From Spirochaetales bacterium Spiro_02 (lineage in GTDB: Bacteria > Spirochaetota > Spirochaetia > Sphaerochaetales > Sphaerochaetaceae): a DNA stretch of 64,000 bases. The position numbers and the translations under genes are program-made. The notes under the pieces were generated by a model. It was not told the DNA's origin and did no database searches. It was given only the letters and a program-made list of their open reading frames with translations. Below, one piece after another: positions 7,804-15,136 of this stretch. The stretch spans positions 59,442 to 123,441 of the forward strand of contig LVBD01000035.1 of the NCBI GenBank assembly GCA_001604275.1. The letters are read 5' to 3'. The first letter of the stretch is position 1. Each line of letters opens with the position of its first letter.

Positions 7804-8232
7804 ATGAAACGGGTATATGTCAATGAACAATGGTGTCTCGGCTGCCATCTGTGCGAATATTTCTGCGCCTTCGCGAATTCCGGGCAGAGCGACATGGCGC
7901 GGGCGCTCAAGGATGCGGTGATCTGTCCCAGGATCAAGGTCGAGGAGCATGACGGTATCAGCTTCGCCGTCAACTGCAGGCACTGTACCGAGCCGTTATG
8001 CGTCAAAAGTTGCATCGCGGGCGCATTGAGCGTCAAGGACGGGCTGATCGTCATCGACCAGGACAAATGCGTGGGATGTTTTTCGTGCATCATGTCCTGC
8101 CCGTTCGGAGCTCTGATGCCGTCCGATACGGGAGTGATGCAGAAATGCGAGCTGTGTACCTCCAACAGCGCCGGCAAGCCGGCTTGCGTACAAGGCTGCC
8201 CCAACCGGGCGATCGTATTCGAAGAACGGTAG
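7804..8232 (+). CDS. 4Fe-4S ferredoxin-type electron transfer subunit
   Basis: A 142-residue polyferredoxin resembling HycB/dicluster electron-transfer subunits. Cysteine clusters are CLGCHLCEYFC near the N-terminus, CRHCTEPLCVKSC, CVGCFSCIMSC and CELC...CVQGC, enough for about four clusters. It probably passes electrons between the FAD oxidoreductase encoded next and the FMN/Fe-S synthase subunit. The start at 7804 has AAGGAGGCGAACG upstream, 17 bp after the previous stop. Confidence 0.88.
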   Translation: MKRVYVNEQWCLGCHLCEYFCAFANSGQSDMARALKDAVICPRIKVEEHDGISFAVNCRHCTEPLCVKSCIAGALSVKDGLIVIDQDKCVGCFSCIMSCPFGALMPSDTGVMQKCELCTSNSAGKPACVQGCPNRAIVFEER

Positions 8233-8243
8233 GAGGGACTGGA

Positions 8244-9476
8244 ATGAAATATGTGATTATCGGAAACTCCATCGCTTCGGTCGGATGTATCGAGGGAATC
8301 AGGAAGACGGACAGGGACGGATCGATCACCGTCATCGGGGAGGAACCGTACCGGACATACTGCCGGCCGTTGATCTCCTACCTGCTGATGGGCAGGACGA
8401 CCGAGGAGAAGATGGCATATCGGGACGAACGGTTCTATAGCGACAACAACGTGACATGCATCACCGGCAAGAAAGCGATCAAGGTCGATCCGAAGCAGAA
8501 GCTGGTGACCATGGAGGACGGATCGTCCGTCCCGTACGACAAGTTGCTGGTCGCCACAGGATCGCGGCCGTTCGTTCCTCCGATGGTGGGGATGGATCGG
8601 ATCAGGAAGAAGTTCTCGTTCATGACGCTCGACGACGCCAAGACGCTGGAGCAGAGCCTGACCAGGCATTCCCGGGTTCTGATCGTCGGAGCCGGCCTGA
8701 TCGGTCTCAAATGCGCCGAGGGGATCCTCGACCGGGTCAAGAGCATCACCGTCGTCGATCTCGCTCCAAGGATTCTGCCCAGCATCCTCGATGAAACGGG
8801 ATCGGAGCTCGTCAGGAAATGGCTGGAGGACAGAGGGCTTGTGTTCCATCTGGCCGATAGCGTGGCGGAGTTTCTCGACGATACGGCCTTGCTGAAAAGC
8901 GGCACCGTGGTTCCCTACGACGTGGTCGTACTTGCAGTCGGGGTGCGCCCGAATACGGAGCTGCTCAAGGAGGCCGGCGCAGAGGTAGGGAAAGGGATCA
9001 AGATCGACGATCGTTGCGCGACGACGATCCCCGATATCTACGCAGCTGGGGACTGTACGGAGAGCCATGACATCACCATCGATCAGGATCGTATCCTGGC
9101 GTTGCTTCCCAATGCGTTCATGCAAGGCGAATGCGCCGGCTCGAACATGGCTGGTCAGGAAGCGCTCTTCGACAAGGCGATTCCGATGAACGCCATCGGC
9201 TTCTTCGGTCTGCATGTCATTACCGCCGGCTCCTACATAGGCGACGATCGGCTGTACCAGTCCAGGAACGGATATAAACGGTTGTTCATCCAGGATGGTT
9301 TGCTCAAAGGGTATATCCTTGTCGGCGACACGGTATCCCGGGCGGGCATCTATACGTCGTTGATCCGTAACAAGACGCCGCTTGAGGATATCGATTTCGA
9401 ACTGATTTGCGCCAGTCCCCAACTCATGGCGTTCGCAAGGAAGGATCGGGCGGCGAAACTTGGAGGTGTCCAATGA
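8244..9476 (+). CDS. FAD-dependent NAD(P)H oxidoreductase subunit of glutamate synthase
   Basis: A 410-residue pyridine nucleotide-disulfide-type flavoprotein. It shows the FAD-binding start YVIIGNSIASVGC, YDKLLVATGSRP, a second Rossmann motif LIVGAGLIGLKCAEG (NAD(P)H) and the FAD motif IYAAGDC. There is no redox-active CxxxxC, as expected of a ferredoxin- or subunit-reducing member. It likely feeds NAD(P)H electrons to the ferredoxin subunit. The start is supported by AGGAGGGACTGGA. Its stop overlaps the next start codon (ATGA), so the two genes are translationally coupled. Confidence 0.88.
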   Translation: MKYVIIGNSIASVGCIEGIRKTDRDGSITVIGEEPYRTYCRPLISYLLMGRTTEEKMAYRDERFYSDNNVTCITGKKAIKVDPKQKLVTMEDGSSVPYDKLLVATGSRPFVPPMVGMDRIRKKFSFMTLDDAKTLEQSLTRHSRVLIVGAGLIGLKCAEGILDRVKSITVVDLAPRILPSILDETGSELVRKWLEDRGLVFHLADSVAEFLDDTALLKSGTVVPYDVVVLAVGVRPNTELLKEAGAEVGKGIKIDDRCATTIPDIYAAGDCTESHDITIDQDRILALLPNAFMQGECAGSNMAGQEALFDKAIPMNAIGFFGLHVITAGSYIGDDRLYQSRNGYKRLFIQDGLLKGYILVGDTVSRAGIYTSLIRNKTPLEDIDFELICASPQLMAFARKDRAAKLGGVQ

Positions 9477-10198
9477 AACATATCGACGTGCATGGCATGT
9501 ATTTCAAGGATCTGAACCAGATCATCCGGCTGAGCAAGGACCAGCATATCGAGCTGAAGGATGTCGAAGGCCAGCGGTACATCGGTTGCGGCCTGTCGGG
9601 AAAGGTCATCGACATCTACGGAACGCCGGGCAATGCGCTTGGAGCCTGTCTCGACGGGACGCAGATCATTGTCCACAACAACGCCCAGGACGCTACCGGC
9701 GACACGATGAACGATGGAGCGATCATCATCCATGGATCGTGCGGCGACGCCGCGGGGTATTCGATGCGTGGCGGCAAGATTTTCATCCGTGACAGCGCAG
9801 GATATCGGACGGGGATCCACATGAAGGCGTATCAGGAGAAGCAACCGCTGCTGGTCATCGGCGACCGAGCGGGAAGTTTTCTTGGTGAATATCAAGCGGG
9901 AGGAACAATTATCGTCCTAGGGCTTCACCAAGACGGCAAGCCTCCTGTAGGATACTTCTGTGGGACCGGGATGCACGGGGGAAAGATTTTTCTCCGATGC
10001 GACAATCTGCCGAGGGATCTGCCCGAACAGGTGGTGGCCCAAACTGCGATGGAAGAGGACTTGAAGGAAATTTCCGCACCGATCGAGGAATTCTGCAAGG
10101 CCTTCTCTCTAGACAAGGATGCCGTGATGCAGCAACATTTTTTCGTGCTGACTCCGAACACCAGCAATCCGTACAAACAGCTGTATACCTATGTTTGA
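9473..10198 (+). CDS. Glutamate synthase GXGXG (beta-helix) subunit
   Basis: A 241-residue protein corresponding to the C-terminal GXGXG domain of GltB, a right-handed beta-helix with a structural role near the ammonia tunnel. The repeats are visible as IGCGLSGKVIDIYG, IIVHNNAQDATGDTMNDG, IIIHGSCGDAAGYSMRGG and FLGEYQAGGTIIVLG. GTGMHGGKIFLR follows. The start overlaps the upstream stop by 4 bases with GGAGGTGT before it. This completes a five-polypeptide glutamate synthase with the four genes upstream. Confidence 0.9.
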   Translation: MKHIDVHGMYFKDLNQIIRLSKDQHIELKDVEGQRYIGCGLSGKVIDIYGTPGNALGACLDGTQIIVHNNAQDATGDTMNDGAIIIHGSCGDAAGYSMRGGKIFIRDSAGYRTGIHMKAYQEKQPLLVIGDRAGSFLGEYQAGGTIIVLGLHQDGKPPVGYFCGTGMHGGKIFLRCDNLPRDLPEQVVAQTAMEEDLKEISAPIEEFCKAFSLDKDAVMQQHFFVLTPNTSNPYKQLYTYV

Positions 10199-10253
10199 TG
10201 CAACGAACGATATCGAGGTGTACGGCGACTATACACCGGGGAGGGTTTCGTCA

Positions 10254-11543
10254 ATGTTCTATGCGAAGGAAGAAGTGATGCAGTTCGTCAGGGAGCAGGA
10301 TGTCCGTTTCGTCCGCCTCGCCTTCTGCGATATCTTCGGTCAGATGAAGAACATCTCAATTTCCGCCAGCGAGCTACCTAGGGCTTTCGATACTGGCATT
10401 TCATTCGACGCATCCGCTGTCAAGGGGTTCCTCCATGTCGAGGAATCGGATCTGCTGCTGTTTCCCGATCCTTCCACCCTTGCGGTCCTTCCCTGGCGAC
10501 CTGCGCAAGGCCGCGTCGTCCGTTTCTTCTGCGATATCCGTCGTCCGGACGGCACTTCGTTCGAGGGCGACGCCCGCAATCTGCTGCGACAGGCCGAACA
10601 TGATGCGACGCTTGCCGGATACAGGATCGGCGTCGGTCCGGAGTGTGAATTCTACTTGTTCAAACGGGACGAGGTAGGCAATCCGACCGATATCCCGATG
10701 GATATCGCCGGTTACTGCGATGTCGCTCCGCTGGACAAGGGGGAGAACGTCCGCAGGGAAATCTGCCTGACGCTGGAGGAGATGGGGTTCTACACCGAGC
10801 GGTCCCACCACGAGCACGGTCCCGGTCAGAACGAGATCGACTTCAAGTACAGTTCGGCGTTGCAGGCTGCGGATAATCTGATTACGTTCAAATCGGTCGT
10901 CAAGACCATCGCCGCGAGAAGCGGCCTGTTCGCATCGTTCCTTCCCAAACCGCTTCTCGATGAAAGCGGCAGCGGTCTGCATATCAACTTCTCGCTGACA
11001 CGGGAAGGCGTCTATTCGGAACAGGTGGAGCGGGCGATGCTCGCCGGTATCCTCCGCAGGATCAGGGAGATGACGCTGTTCCTCAACCCGCTGGTCAATT
11101 CCTATGCCAGGCTCGGAGCGTTCGAAGCTCCGCTGGCTGTCGGCTGGGGACACGGCAACCGTTCGTTGCTGGTCAGGATTCCTCAAGCCACCGGCGAGTA
11201 TCGCCGCATCGAGCTCAGATCTCCGGATCCGAGCTGCAATCCGTACCTTGCGTTCACGCTGATGATCCGCGCCGCCATGGAGGGGATCTCCGACGGGTTG
11301 ACGCTGCAGGATGAGTTCACCGGAGACGCTTATGGGGCGGACTGCACGGATCCCGGATGTCTGTTGCCGACTTCGCTGCAGGAGGCGATGGAGCTGGCGA
11401 AGATCAGCGATTTCGTCAACTGCGCCGTTCCCGGGCGGATCATGGACGGATTCCTGAAGGAGAAGGCGGTGGAATGGAACCATTGCCAGGATGCGGAAAA
11501 TCCGGCTTCTGAAGCGCAAAGGATGTTTTTCAACGTCATCTAG
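10254..11543 (+). CDS. glnA: Glutamine synthetase, type I
   Basis: A 429-residue glutamine synthetase (glutamate + NH3 + ATP to glutamine). Motifs include RLAFCDIFGQMKN, GPECEFYLF, HHEHGPGQNEIDFKY, SGSGLHINFSL, NSYARLGAFEAP and RRIELRSPDPSCNPYLAF. The NxYDLPP-type adenylylation loop near the C-terminus is not present, so control by adenylylation is unlikely. The ATG at 10254 is preferred because GGGGAGGG lies 8-9 bases upstream. An in-frame ATG at 10191 would overlap the preceding gene. It sits inside the glutamate synthase operon, so the GS-GOGAT cycle is co-transcribed and controlled by one leader. Confidence 0.93.
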   Translation: MFYAKEEVMQFVREQDVRFVRLAFCDIFGQMKNISISASELPRAFDTGISFDASAVKGFLHVEESDLLLFPDPSTLAVLPWRPAQGRVVRFFCDIRRPDGTSFEGDARNLLRQAEHDATLAGYRIGVGPECEFYLFKRDEVGNPTDIPMDIAGYCDVAPLDKGENVRREICLTLEEMGFYTERSHHEHGPGQNEIDFKYSSALQAADNLITFKSVVKTIAARSGLFASFLPKPLLDESGSGLHINFSLTREGVYSEQVERAMLAGILRRIREMTLFLNPLVNSYARLGAFEAPLAVGWGHGNRSLLVRIPQATGEYRRIELRSPDPSCNPYLAFTLMIRAAMEGISDGLTLQDEFTGDAYGADCTDPGCLLPTSLQEAMELAKISDFVNCAVPGRIMDGFLKEKAVEWNHCQDAENPASEAQRMFFNVI

Positions 11544-11605
11544 ATCGGACATATCAGATCTCAGTCATTGGGTTTCGTCATCGGGTTCATGGGGGAAGAT
11601 GGGTC

Positions 11606-12184
11606 ATGGAGAACGTATTGTTGGTTGCAGGGACAGAGAAAGGGCGAGAGTCCATCTCCTCCCTCCTGCGTGAAGCGGGAGGGTACCCGGCCATCACCGC
11701 GGTCTCTTGCGGCAATGAAGCCAGAAGATTGATTTTGGACGGAGAATGGGATACAGTCGTCATCAACTCCCCGCTTCCCGATGAATCCGGCGAAGATCTA
11801 GCTAGGATGGTGACCGAGCAGACGTTGTCCGCGGCGGTCATGCTGGTACGGATGGAGTTCGTCGACGAGGTTACCGCGATCGTCGAAGATGCCGGTGTGC
11901 TTGTCGTTCCCAAGCCGATCGTCAAGCAGGTGTTCTTCCAGTCTCTGAAGCTCGCGAACTCGATGCGCCGGAGGCTGGTCAGTCTTCGGAGCGAAAATAG
12001 CAAGCTACAACGAAAGATCGAGGAGATCAAGCTGGTAGACCGGGCGAAGTGGGCGTTGATCCAGTACCTGCATATGAACGAACAGCAGGCGCATCGATAT
12101 ATTGAAAAGCAAGCGATGGATCTGCGGCAGTCCCGGAGGGATGTCGCCGAGCGGATCATCAAGACGTATGAGCAAGGCCGGTGA
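11606..12184 (+). CDS. ANTAR-domain antiterminator with degenerate receiver domain
   Basis: A 192-residue two-domain regulator. Residues about 1-120 have a receiver-like fold pattern, but the acidic pocket (normally DD after the first strand) reads LLVAGTEKGR and the phosphoacceptor position reads VVINSPLPDESG, with Asn for Asp. Phosphorylation therefore looks impossible. A coiled-coil linker (residues about 125-150) leads to an ANTAR domain from AKWALIQYLHMNEQQAHRYI to RDVAERIIKTY. ANTAR domains bind paired hexaloop hairpins and prevent termination; such a pair lies in this operon's leader at 4925-4970. It probably senses nitrogen status through ligand or protein binding (inference). GGGGGAAGATGG precedes the start. 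Confidence 0.88.
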   Translation: MENVLLVAGTEKGRESISSLLREAGGYPAITAVSCGNEARRLILDGEWDTVVINSPLPDESGEDLARMVTEQTLSAAVMLVRMEFVDEVTAIVEDAGVLVVPKPIVKQVFFQSLKLANSMRRRLVSLRSENSKLQRKIEEIKLVDRAKWALIQYLHMNEQQAHRYIEKQAMDLRQSRRDVAERIIKTYEQGR

Positions 12185-12243
12185 TCAGGTGGGTCGAGCC
12201 GGCCGAAGACGTGTGTACAGATAACAGATAGGAGTGTGTGACA

Positions 12244-13860
12244 ATGACCAAGTATGTGTTCGTTACCGGGGGCGTCGTATCGGGCCTAGGGAAAGGAATC
12301 ACCGCGGCCTCGTTGGGTCGGCTGTTGAAGAACCGTGGGCTGAGGATCGCGGCGCAGAAGCTCGATCCGTATATGAATGTCGATCCGGGGACGATGAGTC
12401 CGTATCAGCATGGGGAGGTGTTCGTCACCGACGATGGGGCTGAGACGGATCTCGATCTTGGTCATTATGAGCGTTTCATCGACGAGAATCTCAACAAATT
12501 CTCTAATCTGACGTCCGGAAAGGTCTACTGGAATGTACTGACCAAGGAACGCAACGGCGAATATCTGGGCAGCACGGTGCAGATCATTCCCCATGTGACG
12601 AACGAGATCAAGAGTTTCATCTATGCGGTTGGTCGCAAGACTGGGGCCGATGTGGTGATCACCGAGATCGGGGGCACGACGGGAGATATCGAGAGCCAGC
12701 CGTTCCTGGAGGCGATCCGGCAGGTCGGTCACGAGGTGGGCAAGGAGAACTGTCTGTTCATCCATGTAACGTTGGTTCCGTATATCCGCAGTTCCGGCGA
12801 GCATAAGTCGAAGCCGACGCAGCACTCGGTCAAGGAGTTGCAGGCCTCGGGAATCTTCCCCGATATCATCGTCACCCGGAGCGATGAGCCGCTTGAACCG
12901 TCCATCAAGGATAAGATCGCGTTGTTCTGTAATGTGAAGCGGGATTGCGTGATCGAGAACCGCACGGTGCCGGTTCTTTACCAGGCGCCGATCATGCTTG
13001 CGGGCGAGGGGCTGGACGAGATCGTCTGTCGGGAGCTGCAGCTGGCCTGCGGTCCGTGCGACATGACGGACTGGAACCGGATGCTCAAGCAGGTGGAGGA
13101 ATCGACTACTCCGATCAAGATCGCGTTGGTGGGCAAATATATCCAGCTGCATGATGCGTATCTTTCGGTGATGGAGTCGCTCAAGCATGCGGGTTGGGAG
13201 AATCATGCCCGAGTTTCGATAGACTGGATCGATTCGGAGACGGTTACTCCCGATACGGTCTGTGACTTGCTGGCGGGGCATGAGGGGATCTTGGTTCCCG
13301 GGGGGTTCGGGGATCGTGGGATCGAGGGGAAGATCGAGGCGGCCCGGTTTGCTCGCGAGCACAATATCCCCTATCTCGGTATTTGTCTTGGCATGCAGAT
13401 TGCGGTGATCGAGTTCGCCCGGCATGTGCTGGGGCTGGAGGGGGCCAACTCCAGCGAGTTCGCGCCGAACGGTAAGTATTCGGTGATCGACCTGATGCCT
13501 GATCAGATGGGGAACATCCCCAAGGGTGGTACGATGCGTCTGGGTGCGTATCCGTGTGTCATTACGCCGGGTACGTTCATGGAGAAGGCTTATGGTCCTG
13601 AGCACAAGGAGATTCAGGAGCGGCATCGGCATCGGTATGAGTTCAACAATATTTATCGTCAGCAGATGGTTGATGCTGGTCTGGTGATTTCCGGCACTTC
13701 GCCTGACGGGAAGCTGGTCGAGGCGGTTGAATTGAAGGGGCATCCGTTCTTTCTGGGGGTGCAGTACCACCCGGAGTTCAAGAGTCGTCCTAACCGGGCC
13801 CATCCGGTGTTCCGGGAATTCATCGCTGCTTCAGTGAGGGTCATTGCAGGGTCATTGTGA
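12244..13860 (+). CDS. pyrG: CTP synthase
   Basis: A 538-residue CTP synthase (UTP + ATP + glutamine to CTP). The N-terminal synthase domain begins [18 protein letters not shown] and includes [15 protein letters not shown] and [15 protein letters not shown]. The C-terminal class I amidotransferase has VPGGFGDRG, the nucleophile Cys in GICLGMQ and the His/Glu pair in [15 protein letters not shown] at 12231 is 9 bases before the ATG at 12244; a GTG six bases earlier would be too close. It follows the ANTAR gene by 59 bp and may be partly co-transcribed. Its last codons are formed by the GGGTCATTG repeat element. Confidence 0.96.
   Translation: MTKYVFVTGGVVSGLGKGITAASLGRLLKNRGLRIAAQKLDPYMNVDPGTMSPYQHGEVFVTDDGAETDLDLGHYERFIDENLNKFSNLTSGKVYWNVLTKERNGEYLGSTVQIIPHVTNEIKSFIYAVGRKTGADVVITEIGGTTGDIESQPFLEAIRQVGHEVGKENCLFIHVTLVPYIRSSGEHKSKPTQHSVKELQASGIFPDIIVTRSDEPLEPSIKDKIALFCNVKRDCVIENRTVPVLYQAPIMLAGEGLDEIVCRELQLACGPCDMTDWNRMLKQVEESTTPIKIALVGKYIQLHDAYLSVMESLKHAGWENHARVSIDWIDSETVTPDTVCDLLAGHEGILVPGGFGDRGIEGKIEAARFAREHNIPYLGICLGMQIAVIEFARHVLGLEGANSSEFAPNGKYSVIDLMPDQMGNIPKGGTMRLGAYPCVITPGTFMEKAYGPEHKEIQERHRHRYEFNNIYRQQMVDAGLVISGTSPDGKLVEAVELKGHPFFLGVQYHPEFKSRPNRAHPVFREFIAASVRVIAGSL
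13838..13857 (+). repeat. Stop-associated direct repeat (copy 1, in pyrG)
   Basis: GGGTCATTGCA followed by GGGTCATTG, ending right against the pyrG TGA at 13858. It encodes the last residues RVIAGSL. A TGA in another frame immediately precedes it. Four similar elements occur in the window. Confidence 0.75.
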
Positions 13861-14078
13861 GGTCTTGTGGGGTGAGGGGCATTGTGGGGTGCGTGCGGAC
13901 AGGTGCGACAGGTACGACAGGTACGGACATGAGGGCGGAAGTGTCGGCTCTGGGTCTGGGGCCGTCTGGGGATGGGATGGGATAGCGAAGGGGCCACTCA
14001 GAGCATCCGGTGCGGGTGGGCGCGTTCTCCTTGTCCGTTGTGCGGTGCATGGTTTCGAGAGAAAAATGTGATTGCAAC
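13861..14078. other. G-rich intergenic tract after pyrG
   Basis: About 220 bases with strongly G-biased plus strand and short imperfect tandem words such as GACAGGTACGACAGGTACG. No gene is supported. Confidence 0.5.
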
Positions 14079-14107
14079 TTGATACGAAACGCCAGATTTG
14101 ATACAAT
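14079..14107 (+). promoter_or_regulatory. Sigma-70 promoter of tRNA-Ala
   Basis: TTGATA (14079-14084) and TACAAT (14102-14107) are 17 bp apart, 23 bp before the tRNA. Confidence 0.75.
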
Positions 14108-14130
14108 CCCGTCTAGTCACTAGACGAACC

Positions 14131-14204
14131 GGGGGTGTAGCTCAGTTGGCTAGAGCGATAGGTTCGCAATCTATAGGCCAGGGGTTCGAATCCCCTCACC
14201 TCCA
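14131..14204 (+). tRNA. tRNA-Ala (anticodon CGC)
   Basis: A complete cloverleaf of 74 nt. The acceptor stem GGGGGTG pairs with CACCTCC and contains the G3-U70 pair that marks alanine tRNAs. The D-arm is GCTC...GAGC. The anticodon arm ATAGG-TTCGCAA-TCTAT gives CGC. The T-arm is AGGGG-TTCGAAT-CCCCT. The discriminator base is A. CCA is not encoded. It reads GCG codons and has its own promoter and terminator. Confidence 0.95.
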
Positions 14205-14231
14205 ACGTTTTCCATTTTATGCATTAAGAGG

Positions 14232-14261
14232 ATACCGGCAATCGACTGCCGGTATTTTTTT
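14232..14261 (+). terminator. Rho-independent terminator after tRNA-Ala
   Basis: ATACCGGCA and TGCCGGTAT form a 9-bp stem around ATCGAC, followed by a run of T. Confidence 0.9.
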
Positions 14262-14274
14262 GCTCAGTGCAAAA
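14259..14274. repeat. Left copy of a 16-bp inverted repeat pair
   Basis: TTTGCTCAGTGCAAAA. The exact reverse complement is at 18165-18180, and the following bases on both sides (TTGGTGGGG / CTGGGGG) are also similar. The two copies face inward around the mgtA locus and resemble ends of a lost insertion sequence. Confidence 0.5.
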
Positions 14275-14594
14275 TTTGGTGGGGACATGTCTCGCTTCGC
14301 TGTGCGCAAGCATCCCGCCGGAAGGGCGTCCCAGCTTGGACGGATGTGGAAGGCTCCCTGTAGAAGTGGTGGAAATGGAGCCGCGACAACCTAGAACGGC
14401 AGACGAGGATTTTCCCCAAGGCGGTGGTGATTCCAGATGTGGCTTCCAGCTATCAGCCCCTGGGGATGCCGGTCGGATACCCATATCGTTCCTCCGACTT
14501 TTTGTGCGACCTTTTTGACACGGCGATGCTTCTGTTACGTTTTTGCTTATTTGTCCAAATCATGGGTTGACACGACACGACATACTGGCTACTG
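14275..14594. other. Non-coding stretch upstream of the mgtA leader
   Basis: About 320 bases between tRNA-Ala and the mgtA promoter with no supported gene. Reading frames here lack ribosome binding sites and family motifs. It may be debris of a mobile element, given the inverted repeat at its left edge. Confidence 0.4.
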
Positions 14595-14623
14595 TGGCAA
14601 AGGCAATAAAGTTGTCATATAAT
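14595..14623 (+). promoter_or_regulatory. Probable promoter of the mgtA leader
   Basis: A perfect TATAAT at 14618-14623 with a weak -35 (TGGCAA, 14595-14600) at 17 bp. TTGACA at 14567-14572 with TACTGT 17 bp later is an alternative. Either gives a leader of about 500 nt. Confidence 0.4.
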
Positions 14624-14764
14624 TATCGCTCTTTACAGAACAAGATATGGATACCGCTCAGATGGCCGCGCTACGGCTGACGGCTGGGGCAAAATCCACC
14701 TTACTGTGAACGAGACATACGGCATGCGTTCCATGCACGAATGATTCAGATAGGAGGAGATGTT

Positions 14765-14872
14765 ATGGATAGTGACAGTAGTCATAGTCCCACTTTGAAC
14801 GATGACACGTTGAAAAGCGCAAGAGCGAAGCATCCCTCTTCCGACGGAGCCTCGTCAGAATATGATTTCTGA
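14765..14872 (+). CDS. Short leader ORF 1 upstream of mgtA
   Basis: A 35-residue frame starting MDSDSSHSPTLNDD, with a strong ribosome binding site (TAGGAGGAGATGTT) just upstream. It ends 24 bases before the 14897-14932 terminator. The N-terminus alternates Asp and Ser, with Asp at positions 2 and 4, and the frame is unlike a folded protein. Acidic and Pro-rich N-termini destabilise translating ribosomes at low Mg2+; the enterobacterial MgtL leader (start MEPDPTP) works this way. A Mg2+-sensing leader peptide is therefore the likely role (inference). Confidence 0.6.
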   Translation: MDSDSSHSPTLNDDTLKSARAKHPSSDGASSEYDF

Positions 14873-14896
14873 CAGCTACGGCATGTTGCTTTCCAC

Positions 14897-14932
14897 ACCA
14901 TCGTTTGAAACAAATCGAACGATGGTTTTTTT
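14897..14932 (+). terminator. Terminator inside the mgtA leader
   Basis: ACCATCGTT and AACGATGGT form a 9-bp stem, followed by seven T. It lies between leader ORF 1 and leader ORF 2, so it must be bypassed for mgtA expression from the upstream promoter. Confidence 0.85.
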
Positions 14933-14995
14933 ATGTTGCCCACTGACGGCATAATTCCCACATATCGGGCTGACCATCGAAACCAGGAGGAAATA

Positions 14996-15070
14996 ATGGA
15001 CCCTGACGGTAGAGACAGCCACGCTTGGAACGTCTTGCAGGCACACTGTGAACAGAGGAATGACGCCTGA
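14996..15070 (+). CDS. Short leader ORF 2 upstream of mgtA
   Basis: A 24-residue frame starting MDPDGRDSHAWNV, with AGGAGGAAATA immediately upstream. The MDPD start closely resembles the MEPDP start of enterobacterial MgtL, a peptide whose translation aborts at low Mg2+. The frame ends 66 bases before mgtA. Together with leader ORF 1, it suggests two translational checkpoints on one mRNA. Confidence 0.6.
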   Translation: MDPDGRDSHAWNVLQAHCEQRNDA

Positions 15071-15091
15071 TGCAATCATAAAGCGACACGG

Positions 15092-15132
15092 CTGTACTCT
15101 TGAACATCAAACGATCAAGAAACGAGGTACAG
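15092..15132 (+). promoter_or_regulatory. Hairpin next to the mgtA ribosome binding site
   Basis: CTGTAC-TCTTGA pairs with TCAAGA and GTACAG, leaving AACGAG bulged. The mgtA Shine-Dalgarno GAGG (15124-15127) lies at the 3' arm, so the fold could reduce initiation unless ribosomes on leader ORF 2 disturb it (inference). Confidence 0.45.
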
Positions 15133-15136
15133 ACAA

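Noticed and set aside
14640..14700. Possible M-box (ykoK) Mg2+ riboswitch, because ATATGGATACCGCT resembles part of the M-box core
   Set aside because: The GGTGAGGCTCC element and the rest of the conserved core are missing, and the region instead leads into translated-looking short frames.
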